Below, one piece after another: positions 8,337-19,348 of a stretch of DNA of 34,764 bases. Numbering within the stretch: position 1 is the first letter of the stretch; each line of letters starts with the position of its first letter. The translations under genes and the position numbers were made by a program. The stretch comes from Yoonia sp. (GTDB lineage: Bacteria; Pseudomonadota; Alphaproteobacteria; Rhodobacterales; Rhodobacteraceae): NCBI GenBank assembly GCA_029250945.1, contig JAQXEG010000037.1:1-34764 (forward strand), given 5' to 3'. The notes beneath the pieces are model-generated. The model did no database searches and had not been told where the DNA came from. It was given only the letters and a program-made list of their open reading frames with translations.

Positions 8337-10212
8337 GTGGCCACCGCTCCGCGCATTTTGACCGACACAGGTTGGGTCAGGCCATCGCTTGGCCCGCTTA
8401 TACCGCTGTTGGTGGATTGCGGTGTGCTTGATCAAGCGGACGGGTTCAGTGCCGAAACCATCGCCCAGCGTCAGGACCTGCGGACAGCCGATGTGCTGAT
8501 ATCGAAATTCGAGGTCGCACATTTCACCATCGCACAGGCCTATTCCACGCTGTATCAAGCGCGATTTGTGAACCCGTGTGAATTGCCCCCCCGATGCGTC
8601 ACTTCTTGACACCTATGGTGCCGCCAACGCAATCCGGACAGGCGTTTTACCATGGCGTATGATGGGCGGACAAATCGTTGTTTTAACTGATAAACCGGAT
8701 CAATTTGATCGCCAGACTGCGGATATGTCCGATACATTCGGTCTGCTACGTATGGCCGTCACATCCCGCGACTATCTGGAAAAGTCAGTCGCCGCTATGC
8801 GCCGCACTGAGCTAAGCAAAGCCGCCGAAACCAAAGTCACCGCCACGCAAAGCAGCCGCACATGGAACGCAAAACGTGCCGGTTGGATCGGGGTCAGCGC
8901 GTTGATCACACTCATCCTGTGCGCGGTTTTCGCGCCGACGGCGGCCATCTACGGCTGGACCATCAGCATCATGATCCTGTCCACATTGCTAAAGGCCGTG
9001 GCGGCGATTGTTCATACGCGCAGCAGCAAAAACAAAACCGCCACGCGCACATTGCAGGCCCGCTTGCCCAAAATCACAGTTCTGATCCCCTTGTTCAAAG
9101 AAACCGCAATCGCACAGCACCTTCTCGCGCGGCTGTCAGATTTGGATTACCCACGCGAATTGTGCGATGTTTGCCTGGTCACCGAAAGCGGCGATATCAC
9201 CACGCGTGAGGCATTAGGCGACACCGTACTGCCCACATGGATGCGTCCTGTCATATTCCCGCATGGGACGCTGCGCACCAAGCCCCGAGCGCTAAATTAC
9301 GCGTTGGATTTCGCCCAAGGCACGATTATCAGCGTGTATGACGCCGAAGATGCCCCCGCCCCCGATCAGCTGCGGCAGATTGCACAACGCTTTGCGGAAC
9401 GCGGACCAGAGGTGGCCTGCCTGCAAGGCTTGCTGGACTACTACAACGACAGTGCAAAATGGCTAACCCATTGTTTTACCATCGAATACGCGAGCTGGTT
9501 TCGGATGCTTCTGCCCGGAATGGAAAAACTGGGGCTTGTCGTCCCGCTTGGCGGAACCACCCTGTTTTTTCGCTGCAACACGCTTGAGGAACTCGGCGGT
9601 TGGGACGCCCATAACGTGACCGAGGACGCCAATTTGGGCGTGCGCCTCGCCCGTGCAGGCTACCGCACCGAATTGATCAACACCGTGACACAAGAAGAGG
9701 CGAATGGCCGCTTTTGGCCTTGGATCAAATGACGGTCCCGCTGGCTGAAGGGATATGCCATCACCTACGCCGTGCATATGCGCGAGCCACGACAGCTCTG
9801 GTCTGATCTGGGGGCAAAACGGTTCTTTGGTGTGCAGCTTTTGTTTGCCGGAACGCTTTCGAAATTCGTTTTGGCCACCGTATTGTGGTCGTTCTGGCTG
9901 GTGCCGTTTGGCATCTACCACCCGTTAGAGGCGCTGCTATCGCCCGTCGGATTTTGGGTGCTGGCGGGCATTTTCTTTGCCTCGGAACTGGTGAACCTAC
10001 TGGTCGCGGCGGCGGCACTGCGGTCGGCGGGCCAATCATGGTTGATCAAATGGGCGCTGACGCTGCAGCTATATTTCCCGCTGGCTGCTGTTGCTGCTTA
10101 TAAGGGGCTGATGGAACTGGCGTGGAAACCTTATTATTGGGAGAGGACGACCCATGGGGTGCTGTTGCCAGACGCTACTCCATCGCCGTCGCATCCAGCT
10201 TCAGACGGGTGA
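8337..10212 (+). pseudogene. Broken family-2 glycosyltransferase with GspE-N-like N-terminus
   Basis: The ancestral protein had an N-terminal MshEN/GspE-N-like region (about the first 125 codons), two membrane helices, a GT-A glycosyltransferase domain and further membrane helices. The start is a GTG at 8337 with AGGGG 6 nt upstream. The frame breaks in a run of 7 C at 8586-8592 (one base too many). The second frame holds YDAEDAPAP (acidic metal site) and NVTEDANLG (TED motif). It ends at a TGA (9730-9732) where homologues have the first residue of QxxRW; RSRWLKGYAITYAVHM follows in frame, and the C-terminal membrane part runs to 10212. Both lesions would abolish the enzyme. Its last 38 bp overlap the convergent GntR gene. 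The ancestral product was probably a surface polysaccharide enzyme; the substrate is not inferable. Confidence 0.87.
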
Positions 10213-10819
10213 CAAACGCCTTGGAAATATGATCGCGTAGGGCGGCATAGGCCCGATCACCATCACCATCTGCAATCGCATCCACGATGCGGCTATGTTC
10301 CTCCAACGTGCCCGCGACCCGCCCCTCAGCGGCAAGCGACGTCGTCGCCAAAAGCGCCATTGACCGATGCACAAGGTCCAGTTGCTGCACCAAAAACCGG
10401 TTGTGGGATGCAAGGTGAATTTGTTTGTGAAACCGCCGGTTCGCACGGCTTAGCGCAAACGGATCACCCATCAGCAGCGTATCCTCTGCCAGCATATCGC
10501 GCAGCACGCCGACCTCTTCGGGGGTGGCGTGGCGGGCGGCAAGACGGGCGGCCATCCCTTCAAGCTCACCACGCACAACATACAGCTCGGCCAGTTGGTT
10601 ATGATCCAGCGAGGCGACGATCAACGACCGCCCGTCGCGGGTCAAAAGGTTCTGGGTTTCCAACCGCTGCAACGCCTCGCGGATGGGCGTGCGCGAAACG
10701 CCAAAACGATCCGCAAGCTCACTTTCCACAAGCCGGTCGCCCGGTTGATAGACATGGCTGTCAATCGCATCGAGGATCATCGCATAAGCATCTTTTTGTG
10801 GCGCGCGGGGGTCTTGCAT
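10175..10819 (-). CDS. GntR-family regulator with FCD domain
   Basis: 214 residues. The winged-helix GntR domain covers about residues 8-70 (GDRLVESELADRFGVSRTPIREALQRLE is the helix-turn-helix region). The C-terminal FCD all-helical ligand domain follows, with conserved metal-site residues plausible in RANRRFHKQIH, EEHSRIVDAI and ALRDHI. Such FadR-subfamily proteins usually repress catabolic genes for small organic acids; no such target operon is adjacent, so the effector is unknown. The ATG at 10819 has AAAGG 8 nt upstream. Convergent overlap with the broken glycosyltransferase gene, and divergent from the UbiH-like gene. Confidence 0.93.
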   Translation of the reverse strand: MQDPRAPQKDAYAMILDAIDSHVYQPGDRLVESELADRFGVSRTPIREALQRLETQNLLTRDGRSLIVASLDHNQLAELYVVRGELEGMAARLAARHATPEEVGVLRDMLAEDTLLMGDPFALSRANRRFHKQIHLASHNRFLVQQLDLVHRSMALLATTSLAAEGRVAGTLEEHSRIVDAIADGDGDRAYAALRDHISKAFVTRLKLDATAME

Positions 10820-10938
10820 CGGGGTGGCCTTTCATCTTGGGGCCACCCTAGCGGGCAACGCGGCAGGCGTCACTGGCGAAATGTCGCAATGGTCAATCAG
10901 GGGTTTCCCAAGGTGCCAGCTGGACCTATGTCTAGTTT

Positions 10939-12147
10939 ATGGATCGTAGCACATGTGATATTCTGATTTCGGGCGGCGGCGTTGCGGGGCTAACTGCGGC
11001 GGCGGCATTTGGCACCGCTGGTTTCGACGTGTTGATCGTCGACCCGACCCCCCCTGTGACAACCGCAGACGACCCAGACGCCGACCTGCGCACCACCGCG
11101 TTTTTGCAACCCGCACAGCAGTTTCTAGATCGCGCGGGCATCTGGGCGGGACTGGCCCCACATGCAACCGCGTTGCAGGTCATGCAAATCACCGATGCCA
11201 GCGGGCCAGATGGAACGGTGCGCACTACCGCTGCCTTTGATGCGGCTGATATCTCGGATGCGCCATTCGGGTGGAACCTGCCCAACTGGCTGTTGCGGCG
11301 CGAAATGATGACGCGACTATCTGAGCTGCCAAACGTCACCTTCCTTGGCGGTGTCGGGTTCGCGGGTATGGTCGGGCGCACCAAACATGCAATCGCCCAG
11401 CTTACCGACGACCAGCGGGTCACCTGTAAACTAGTCATTGGCGCAGATGGCCGTAACTCTGCCGTGCGCAAGGCCGCAGGGATCGACGCGAAAACAACGC
11501 GTTACGGACAAAAGGCGCTGATTTTTGCCGTGACCCATGACGCCCCACACGACAATGTTTCCACGGAAATCCACCGCAGCGGCGGCCCCTTCACCCTTGT
11601 TCCCCTGCCCGACCACGACGGGCGGCCCTGTTCATCCGTTGTCTGGATGGACAACGGCCCAGACATCACCGCGCTGACCAAACTGGATGACGCTGACTTT
11701 GCCGCCGCCGCCACCGCGCGTTCGGGGGGAATGTTCGGCGATCTGGTGCCCGTTTCGAGGCGCATCGCATGGCCGATCATCAGCCAGCAGGCCACATCCC
11801 TGACCGGCCCGCGCACCGCCCTAGTGGCAGAGGCCGCGCATGTGATGCCCCCTATCGGGGCGCAAGGTCTGAACATGTCACTCGCCGATCTGCACTGTCT
11901 GCTCGACCTCGCAGTCGCCTCTGACGATTTAGGCGGCGCTGAGATGCTTGATGCATATGCGGCGGCGCGGACCAAGGACATGAAGCTGCGCGTGGCCGGT
12001 GTGGACGCGCTGAACCGCGCATCCATCGCAGGCAGTCCGATCCTTCAGGACCTGCGCGTCGCTGGGATCAAGGCGATCTATGGCGCAAAACCAATTCGCA
12101 AGCAGCTGATGGCGCTTGGCCTCGGCACAGCTGCAAAGCAAAGCTAA
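10939..12147 (+). CDS. UbiH/UbiF-family FAD-dependent monooxygenase
   Basis: 402 residues. Flavoprotein hydroxylase of the UbiH/UbiF/VisC/COQ6 family, which adds hydroxyl groups to the ring of ubiquinone precursors at the inner membrane. The N-terminal FAD motif is ILISGGGVAGLTAAAAFG (residues 8-25). The GADGRNSAVRKAAGI motif is in the middle, and the second FAD contact is LVAEAAHVMPPIGAQGLNM, where the more usual GD before AAH is replaced by AE. Sequence alone does not tell which ring position is hydroxylated. The ATG at 10939 has no clear ribosome-binding site, so translation may be weak or leaderless. Its end overlaps the convergent Lrp gene by 4 bp. Confidence 0.92.
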   Translation: MDRSTCDILISGGGVAGLTAAAAFGTAGFDVLIVDPTPPVTTADDPDADLRTTAFLQPAQQFLDRAGIWAGLAPHATALQVMQITDASGPDGTVRTTAAFDAADISDAPFGWNLPNWLLRREMMTRLSELPNVTFLGGVGFAGMVGRTKHAIAQLTDDQRVTCKLVIGADGRNSAVRKAAGIDAKTTRYGQKALIFAVTHDAPHDNVSTEIHRSGGPFTLVPLPDHDGRPCSSVVWMDNGPDITALTKLDDADFAAAATARSGGMFGDLVPVSRRIAWPIISQQATSLTGPRTALVAEAAHVMPPIGAQGLNMSLADLHCLLDLAVASDDLGGAEMLDAYAAARTKDMKLRVAGVDALNRASIAGSPILQDLRVAGIKAIYGAKPIRKQLMALGLGTAAKQS

Positions 12148-12596
12148 AGCGGGCCGTTCAACCGTTCCTCGGACAAAAGTACATTCGCCTCAACATCGCC
12201 AACCCCCGGCAAGGTCATGATGCGGCGGCGCAGAACACGCTCAAAATCCGCCAAATCACGGGCCACAACGCGCAAGCGGTAATCGTATAACCCCAGCACA
12301 TGCTCGACCGTCTGCACCTCTGGGATCGCGCCAACCGTGCGCTCAAAATCCTCAAGGCTGACACGCCCCTTGGTCGCCAACTTGACGCCCAGAAACACAG
12401 TCACGCCAAACCCCAACTTTTCCGCGTCCAACATCAGCCGCCGTCCAGCGATAATGCCAGCATCCTGCAACCGTTTGATACGCCGCCAAATCGCGGGCTG
12501 GCTGACGTCAAACCTGCGGCTTAGTTGGCTGCTGGTTTGGCTCGCATCCCGCTGGAGGGCGCGCAAAATCTCAAGATCCAGATCATCGGGGGTCAT
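12144..12596 (-). CDS. Lrp/AsnC-family regulator (second of a pair)
   Basis: 150 residues. N-terminal helix-turn-helix (LEILRALQRDAS, then LSRRFDVSQPAIWRRIKRLQDAGII) followed by an RAM/AsnC effector domain (VFLGVKL, IPEVQTVEHVLGLYDYRLRVVARDLADFE, LPGVGDVEANVLL). Lrp proteins act as dimers or octamers and usually sense amino acids. Its ATG overlaps the stop of the upstream Lrp gene (ATGA, 12593-12596), so the two are translationally coupled. The partner's effector domain has similar length and layout, consistent with an old duplication. The ilvC gene beyond the partner is the obvious candidate target. Confidence 0.93.
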   Translation of the reverse strand: MTPDDLDLEILRALQRDASQTSSQLSRRFDVSQPAIWRRIKRLQDAGIIAGRRLMLDAEKLGFGVTVFLGVKLATKGRVSLEDFERTVGAIPEVQTVEHVLGLYDYRLRVVARDLADFERVLRRRIMTLPGVGDVEANVLLSEERLNGPL

Positions 12597-13048
12597 AGGG
12601 GCAGCACCCGATCCGATTTCACCGTCGCCACTGTCATCAGCGCCTCAATATCCGCGATATGCGGCAAGGTCAGAACCTGATCACGATACAGCGCCTGATA
12701 ATGCGGCAAATCACGCGCCACGAGTGACAGACGCACATCCACACGCCCCAGAAACGTCTGTAGCTCAATCACCTCCGGCACACGGCGCGCCGCCGCCAGA
12801 AAATCATCAAATGCGCGGGCCTGCGTTTTATCCAATGTCACCCGCAACGACACTTTGAAGGCATAGCCCAAGGCGGCCCAATCAATCACAACCGATTGGC
12901 CCAGCAACACCCCATCTTCTGACAATCTGTCTAACCGCCGCGCAACTTTGCCAGCCGTCACACCAGTCAGCCCCGCCAAATCAGGGGCTGTCAGCGTGGG
13001 ATCATCCTGAAGGTGGCGCAATATCGCGCGGGAAACGTCATCTAGCAT
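12593..13048 (-). CDS. Lrp/AsnC-family regulator (first of a pair)
   Basis: 151 residues. Helix-turn-helix in the first 60 residues (SRAILRHLQDDPTLTAPDLAGLTGV, KVARRLDRLSEDGVLL), then an RAM domain with VPEVIELQTFLGRVDVRLSLVARDLPHYQALY. It is divergent from ilvC over 134 bp and coupled to the second Lrp gene. The ATG at 13048 has no Shine-Dalgarno sequence; a TATAAT lies 13 nt upstream, so the message may be almost leaderless. The frame is open further upstream, but the AT-rich intergenic DNA there does not look coding. Control of ilvC and self-regulation are inferred from position. Confidence 0.92.
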   Translation of the reverse strand: MLDDVSRAILRHLQDDPTLTAPDLAGLTGVTAGKVARRLDRLSEDGVLLGQSVVIDWAALGYAFKVSLRVTLDKTQARAFDDFLAAARRVPEVIELQTFLGRVDVRLSLVARDLPHYQALYRDQVLTLPHIADIEALMTVATVKSDRVLPL

Positions 13049-14205
<1,157 letters not shown>

Positions 14206-14219
14206 GCGCATCTGCATAG

Positions 14220-14237
14220 GATGGGTTTTAACCCATC
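14220..14237. repeat. 18-bp palindromic repeat, copy 2
   Basis: The same 18-bp palindrome (GATGGGTTTTAACCCATC) with the shared 5' flank TAG. It sits between the ilvC stop and its terminator. Confidence 0.9.
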
Positions 14238-14240
14238 AAC

Positions 14241-14268
14241 GGGGCGTCCCAATCGGGGCGCCCTTTTT
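14241..14268 (+). terminator. Intrinsic terminator of ilvC
   Basis: A 9-bp GC stem (GGGCGTCCC / GGGGCGCCC, one G-U pair) closes an AATC loop and is followed by five T. The loop is the same as in the ctaD terminator. Confidence 0.92.
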
Positions 14269-14305
14269 CGTGGACAGTTGGACGCGCCCATGATGAAACA
14301 GCAAT

Positions 14306-15202
14306 ATGCAGACACCCACACTTAGCAACTGGCTCTCTATCCTCGCCCTTGGGATCATCTGGGGCGGGACATTTATGGTCGTCACTATCGCCTTGCGTGG
14401 CTATGGCCCGCTAACAGTTGCCTGCGCACGTACAACGCTTGGCGCCATTGCATTGTTGATCCTGATGCGGGCCATGCAGCGGCCTTTGCCACAGTTTGAC
14501 CGACGCCTGTGCAAATATCTGGTCGTGATCGGCCTGTTGAACACCGCCCTGCCCTTCGCGCTTCTCAGTTGGGGTCAGCAATATGTGCCATCCGCCTTTG
14601 CGGGTATTTCCATGGCCGCCTTGCCGCTTTTCGTGTTGCCGCTCGCGCATATCTTTACGGATGAAAAGCTCAGCGCGCGCAATCTGATCGGGGTCACCCT
14701 TGGATTTGTCGGGGCAATTGTCCTGATCGGCCCGTCCGTCCTGCGGATCGGCACCGGATGGGAGCCGCTGGGCCAGCTTGCCTGCCTCGCCGCATCACTA
14801 TCTTACGCGATCTCAAGCATCATGACGCGGCGCTGCCCGCCCATCGATTCCATCACAATGGCTGCCTTGCTCTTGGTCGTGGGTGCGGCCGCCCTGATAC
14901 CCGCGATGCTAATCGTCGAAGGTGTGCCACAGATGACAGACCGCGTCTCGACCGGCGCAATCATATTCCTTGGGATTGTCCCGACAGCGCTGGCCGCATT
15001 GCTGAGGGTGTTCACCATCCGCACAGCAGGCGCGGTTTTCATGACCCTCGTGAACTATCAGGTCCCCGTCTGGTCCATGATTTTTGGCGCGTGGGTTTTG
15101 TCAGAAATCCTGCCGCTACGGTTCTTTGTGGCACTCGGGCTTATCCTGATTGGTCTGATGATCAGCCAATGGGGCAGCCTGCGCAAAATCCTTGCCCGTT
15201 AA
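14306..15202 (+). CDS. EamA-family (DMT) transporter
   Basis: 298 residues with ten predicted membrane helices in two EamA repeats. The first repeat starts with [14 protein letters not shown] and contains [21 protein letters not shown]; the second starts near [18 protein letters not shown]. Members usually export metabolites or amino acids across the inner membrane; the substrate cannot be told from sequence. The ribosome-binding site is weak (GAAACA), so the start is only moderately certain. It follows the ilvC terminator, so it is probably a separate unit, and its last 4 bp overlap convergent glmM. Confidence 0.92.
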   Translation: MQTPTLSNWLSILALGIIWGGTFMVVTIALRGYGPLTVACARTTLGAIALLILMRAMQRPLPQFDRRLCKYLVVIGLLNTALPFALLSWGQQYVPSAFAGISMAALPLFVLPLAHIFTDEKLSARNLIGVTLGFVGAIVLIGPSVLRIGTGWEPLGQLACLAASLSYAISSIMTRRCPPIDSITMAALLLVVGAAALIPAMLIVEGVPQMTDRVSTGAIIFLGIVPTALAALLRVFTIRTAGAVFMTLVNYQVPVWSMIFGAWVLSEILPLRFFVALGLILIGLMISQWGSLRKILAR

Positions 15203-16542
15203 ACGGCGGCTTCGACCTCGGCCACGATACCGTCAACGACCTGCGCCAACAGATCCGGATCTTCGCATTCGGCCATCACGCGGACCAAGGGTTCTGTGCC
15301 CGATTTGCGGATCAACAACCGGCCCTTACCGACCAGCTTCGCCTCTGCATCGGCAATAACAGCCTGCACTTTTGCGGCCTCCAACGGGGTCTGTCCCGCC
15401 TCAAACCGCACATTCTTTAGCAGCTGCGGCACCGTTTCAAAGCTGGTGGTCAGCCCGCTTGCCTTCAGGCCAGTTTCCGTCATCGCAGACAAAAACTGCA
15501 AGCCAGCCAACAGGCCATCGCCCGTCGTGGCATAGTCTGTCATCACGATATGACCCGACTGTTCACCGCCAAGGTTAAAACCACCCGCGCGCATCGCCTC
15601 GACCACATAGCGGTCACCGACGTTTGTGCGTTTCAGATGCAAGCAAAGCGACTGCATATGCCGTTCCAGACCAAGGTTCGACATCACGGTCGCGACCAGC
15701 GTATCGCCGTTCAGACGCCCCTGCGCCGCCCAGCGTTGCGCAAAAAGCGCCATGATCTGATCGCCGTCCGCAACCTTGCCATTCTCGTCAAGGATCATAA
15801 TACGGTCCGCATCACCATCCAGACAGATACCGACATCGGCACCATGGCTGACGATGGTTTCCGCGGCCGTCATGGGCGACGTCGATCCGCATCCTTCGTT
15901 GATATTATAGCCGTCCGGCGACACGCCCACTGGAATAACCGTCGCGCCTAGTTCCCAAAGAACATCAGGCGCGACGCGGTGCGCGGCCCCGTTGGCACAG
16001 TCGATAACGACCTTTAGCCCGTCCAATCGGCAACCATGGGGGAACGTCCCCTTGATCCGCTCTGCATAGCGAAAACGCCCGTCGTCGATACGCTTGGCGC
16101 AGCCAATGTTCACGGCTTGGGCGGGTTCAATCTCGCTTGCGATCAAGGCTTCGATTTCCAACTCGGCCTCATCGGACAGCTTAAACCCGTCGGGACCAAA
16201 GAATTTGATCCCGTTATCGTGATGCGGGTTGTGGCTCGCTGAAATCATAATGCCGACATCAGCACGCATGGATGTGGTCAGCAGACCAACCGCAGGCGTG
16301 GGCACAGGCCCGAGCAAAAGCACATTCATCCCCGTCGACGTCAGACCAGCCGTCAGTGCATTTTCAAACATATAGCCGGACAGACGGGTATCTTTGCCAA
16401 TCACAACGCGGTGTCCGTTGGACCCGCCGCTGCGGAAATAGCGCCCCGCAGCAGCCCCGATTTTCAATGCCATATCTGCCGTCATCGGATATGTATTTGC
16501 CAAACCACGCACACCATCGGTGCCAAAAAACTCACGACCCAT
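15199..16542 (-). CDS. glmM: Phosphoglucosamine mutase
   Basis: 447 residues. GlmM interconverts glucosamine 6-phosphate and glucosamine 1-phosphate, a cytoplasmic step to UDP-GlcNAc for peptidoglycan and lipopolysaccharide. Visible are the N-terminal [11 protein letters not shown], the active phosphoserine loop [18 protein letters not shown] (from residue 100), the magnesium loop [11 protein letters not shown], the sugar-binding GGEQSGHIV and the phosphate-binding [13 protein letters not shown] near the C-terminus. Its ATG shares bases with the folP stop (TAATG), so the two are translationally coupled. Confidence 0.98.
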   Translation of the reverse strand: MGREFFGTDGVRGLANTYPMTADMALKIGAAAGRYFRSGGSNGHRVVIGKDTRLSGYMFENALTAGLTSTGMNVLLLGPVPTPAVGLLTTSMRADVGIMISASHNPHHDNGIKFFGPDGFKLSDEAELEIEALIASEIEPAQAVNIGCAKRIDDGRFRYAERIKGTFPHGCRLDGLKVVIDCANGAAHRVAPDVLWELGATVIPVGVSPDGYNINEGCGSTSPMTAAETIVSHGADVGICLDGDADRIMILDENGKVADGDQIMALFAQRWAAQGRLNGDTLVATVMSNLGLERHMQSLCLHLKRTNVGDRYVVEAMRAGGFNLGGEQSGHIVMTDYATTGDGLLAGLQFLSAMTETGLKASGLTTSFETVPQLLKNVRFEAGQTPLEAAKVQAVIADAEAKLVGKGRLLIRKSGTEPLVRVMAECEDPDLLAQVVDGIVAEVEAAV

Positions 16543-17546
16543 TATAACCTACCCATTACTACCATTTGCAGGCGTAGCGCCTGTCTTGTCTCACGTATAT
16601 CGTGGACACGCAGAAATTGCACCCCGGATGCAACCCCGTGTAGCGCAACCGCAACAGACCCCGGCATCCGGTCGCCCGCATCCGGCGCATCCCCGAGTGT
16701 CCCAATAAATCGTTTGCGCGATGCGCCCAACAACACAGGGCAGCCGATTGCGTGAAACAGCGGCAATCCGCGCAGCAGCGTCAGGTTATGGTCCAGCGTT
16801 TTGCCAAACCCGATACCGGGATCAACAACAATCAGATGACGCGGGATGCCCGCTGCCTCAGCGGCTTCTACCCTTGCAACCAAGAAATCATACACATCCA
16901 GCAGGACATTATCGTAGGCCGGATCATCTTGCATCGTCGCGGGGTCACCCTTGGCATGCATCAGGCAAACTGGCGCGCCGGTAGATGCCGCGACCTGCGC
17001 GATGGCCGGATCAAAGGTCATCGCGGCCACATCATTGATCAAATCGGCGCCAGCATCCATCGCGGCCTGTGCCACCCGTGCCTTGCGCGTATCAATCGAA
17101 ATCGGACAATGTGTCGCCGCACGGATGGCCGCAATAACTGGGGCGGTGCGGGCGACTTCTGCATCAACCTCGACCGTTGCCGCGCCCGGTCGTGTGCTTT
17201 CGCCCCCGATATCAAGAATGTCGGCCCCGTCTGCAGCCATCGCCAAGGCGTGACCGACCGCGACGTCGGGGTTCGTGAATTTACCGCCGTCAGAAAAGCT
17301 GTCGGGCGTGACGTTCAAAATCCCCATGATGCGCGGCGCGTCCATTGACAGTCCGGCGATCGGCGCGCGCAGCGCAGTCAACCGTTGCAACACATCCGCA
17401 GGAATGGATGCGGCATTCACATAGACGGGGTCCGCGCCGCGCTTGTGTTCAATGACGCGGTCAAACCAACACCACCCGATTGCAAAGGCACCCGCAGGTC
17501 GCGGTGATCCCGTTTGAAGCACCGGCTGGTAATAGATGTCGGTCAT
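16542..17546 (-). CDS. folP: Dihydropteroate synthase
   Basis: 334 residues. FolP joins p-aminobenzoate to the pterin diphosphate to give dihydropteroate and is the sulfonamide target. The TIM-barrel core runs from about residue 72, with [77 protein letters not shown] and RVHDIRET. About 70 residues precede the core, as in other Rhodobacterales proteins. The ATG at 17546 overlaps the folB stop by 4 bp. A longer open frame upstream is only the folB region read in another frame. Confidence 0.97.
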   Translation of the reverse strand: MTDIYYQPVLQTGSPRPAGAFAIGWCWFDRVIEHKRGADPVYVNAASIPADVLQRLTALRAPIAGLSMDAPRIMGILNVTPDSFSDGGKFTNPDVAVGHALAMAADGADILDIGGESTRPGAATVEVDAEVARTAPVIAAIRAATHCPISIDTRKARVAQAAMDAGADLINDVAAMTFDPAIAQVAASTGAPVCLMHAKGDPATMQDDPAYDNVLLDVYDFLVARVEAAEAAGIPRHLIVVDPGIGFGKTLDHNLTLLRGLPLFHAIGCPVLLGASRKRFIGTLGDAPDAGDRMPGSVAVALHGVASGVQFLRVHDIRETRQALRLQMVVMGRL

Positions 17547-18463
17547 GGCAGGCGCGACCGATCCACGGGCATCGCCTGCACCGGCAGCGGCGTGTCGGGC
17601 GCATCGGCACCGATAACGAACAGCGCCTTGGCTTGCATTTCTTGCGCGAACCAATTGGCCAATGCGGCACCATCTTGCGGGCCCACCGATGGGCCATCAA
17701 CCGCGTCGAGCACGATCTTGGACGGGGCCCATACGCAAATCTGGCCGTTCTTCATCGCCCAATCCAGCTCTGTGCGGGTCTCGACCACCTTGCAACGCAG
17801 ATCGCGGACGGCCAGCATCCATGCGTTTTGCTCAATCGCCAGCAGATCAATGCGGCGCTGGGTCATGGCGTGACCTGTTTGAGGCGACGGCGCATCACCC
17901 GTGCCCACGCATATGATCAACGGCGCGTCGCGGGCGGCCAGATCATCGATCCACCCCTTCAGATTGTCCGAAGCAATTGCATCGTTGGACAGATAAACGA
18001 CGCGGGGGTGCGGTGCCTCTTGGTGGGTTTGGCCCGCATTAGACACACCGTCACGGGACCGTACGATTTCCACGCCAAGCGCGAAGGGACCGCGGTCCAG
18101 TTTTTCAATACGCACGAAGACGCGTTCTGCCTGCGGTTCTAGCAAAATCCGTTCAGCCACACGCGCGGCCAAGGTTTCCAGCAGATTGATCCGCTCTGCC
18201 TCCAGCTCAATCCCGATCGCCTCGGTCACGCGGTCATAGGACAGGATGCGGTCCACATCATCGTCGATGGGGCCAGTGAGCGGTGCTACCTCTACAACAA
18301 TGTTGAATTTGACGCGTTGCAGCGTGCCACGTTCAAGTTGGAATGCCCCAATTTCCACCTCAACCGTATAGTCGCTAAGCGAAATGCGATCAAAATGGGT
18401 GCTGGCGCTGGCTTCTGCGCGTTCGCTAGGGTGTGCAAACGCAAGGCGTATTTCATCGGTCAT
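17543..18463 (-). CDS. folB: Dihydroneopterin aldolase fused to a kinase-fold-like domain
   Basis: 306 residues, against about 120 for a plain FolB. Residues 25-137 are the aldolase, which releases glycolaldehyde from dihydroneopterin to give the pterin for FolP: VEVEIGAFQLERG, DDDVDRILSYDRV, RINLLETLA (active glutamate) and VFVRIEKL (lysine). Residues about 153-306 form a second domain with VVYLSNDAI, LIICVGTGDAP, ICVWAPSKIVLD and a late GPQDGAALANWFAQ element. Its layout resembles amino-acid-kinase-fold proteins, in which the last element usually reads like TSDSLAAWLA. Whether it is active is unknown. The ATG at 18463 is preferred; a TTG five codons upstream is possible. It is the first gene of a coupled folB-folP-glmM unit. 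Confidence 0.9.
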   Translation of the reverse strand: MTDEIRLAFAHPSERAEASASTHFDRISLSDYTVEVEIGAFQLERGTLQRVKFNIVVEVAPLTGPIDDDVDRILSYDRVTEAIGIELEAERINLLETLAARVAERILLEPQAERVFVRIEKLDRGPFALGVEIVRSRDGVSNAGQTHQEAPHPRVVYLSNDAIASDNLKGWIDDLAARDAPLIICVGTGDAPSPQTGHAMTQRRIDLLAIEQNAWMLAVRDLRCKVVETRTELDWAMKNGQICVWAPSKIVLDAVDGPSVGPQDGAALANWFAQEMQAKALFVIGADAPDTPLPVQAMPVDRSRLP

Positions 18464-18557
18464 AGTCACGTCGTCCAAAGGGGCATGTGCCGCATACTAG
18501 GCCATACGTCCCCGCGCAAGGGTCGCAAAGGCGGCAGTCATTGCGCTCGCTACGACG

Positions 18558-19232
18558 TTAGTTGGACGCGGTGCGGACCGGTTGGCGGTAAAAGTGATGA
18601 AATCCGATGGTGGCCGTGCGTGGGAATTTACGCGCCCAAGACGGGTTCACAGCCTTGGTATGGTAATGTGTCGCCCCCAATGTCAGCGGACGATCTGCAC
18701 CATTGATCAGGATTTTGGCCACTTTCGCCACCTTTGCAAAGGCCGCGGGTTCATTAATAACCTCGGGCCAACCATCACAGGTATAAGTGAACTGACAGGC
18801 GTATTTGCGCCCTGTTCCCTGATTGATCACGCCACAAACGCTGTTGGGATAGCGGCGGCTGTCGACGCGGTTCATGATCACCTCAGCGACGGCAAACAAG
18901 CCCTTCACGCTTTCGCCACGCGCTTCAAAATAAAGCGCCTCTGACAAACACCGCCACTGGGGGCCGCCCGTGGCGGTCGGAAGCGCGGCAAGATAGGCGC
19001 GGTCATAGTTGATGGTCGCAGGGGACGTTGGCACCTTACGTTCTTCAGCAGGCGGCGAGGTCGTCAGCGCCGTCATACGGGCATCTGGCACAATCGAAAG
19101 CGATTGACGTTCTTGGCCCAGCAGGGATTCCAAGCGGCTTGTGATCAGTTGATCCGCCGCCACAGGCGCCACACCACATGCCACCACAACAGCGGCTGCC
19201 ATCAATCGTATCTTGCCAAAGCCAAACGCCAT
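18558..19232 (-). CDS. SleB/CwlJ-type cell wall hydrolase
   Basis: 224 residues, exported. A signal peptide covers about residues 1-26 (basic start, then LMAAAVVVACGVAPVAA). A variable linker follows, and the Hydrolase_2 (SleB/CwlJ) domain occupies roughly residues 95-215: CLSEALYFEARGE (catalytic glutamate), GLFAVAEVIMNRVDS, CGVINQG, CQFTYTCDG and the late LGATHYHT. In sporeformers these enzymes open the spore cortex. In non-sporeforming alphaproteobacteria they are taken to be peptidoglycan lytic transglycosylases of uncertain role. The gene lies downstream of the PPDK-like gene on the same strand, 116 bp apart; that gap shows no clear signal. Confidence 0.93.
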   Translation of the reverse strand: MAFGFGKIRLMAAAVVVACGVAPVAADQLITSRLESLLGQERQSLSIVPDARMTALTTSPPAEERKVPTSPATINYDRAYLAALPTATGGPQWRCLSEALYFEARGESVKGLFAVAEVIMNRVDSRRYPNSVCGVINQGTGRKYACQFTYTCDGWPEVINEPAAFAKVAKVAKILINGADRPLTLGATHYHTKAVNPSWARKFPRTATIGFHHFYRQPVRTASN

Positions 19233-19348
19233 GAACCAAATCCCAAAAGCACGCGGTTTGCCCCGCGCAAGCGTGGGCTATTTAGGGGAATCAATTCGCC
19301 CCGTCTAGCCTTGATACTGCCCCTGCGACATTACGTTTGTGTGAACGG

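Noticed and set aside
9730-9732. TGA inside the glycosyltransferase as a selenocysteine or read-through codon
   Set aside because: It replaces the Q of QxxRW, not a cysteine, no selenocysteine hairpin is evident after it, and the same gene has a frameshift.
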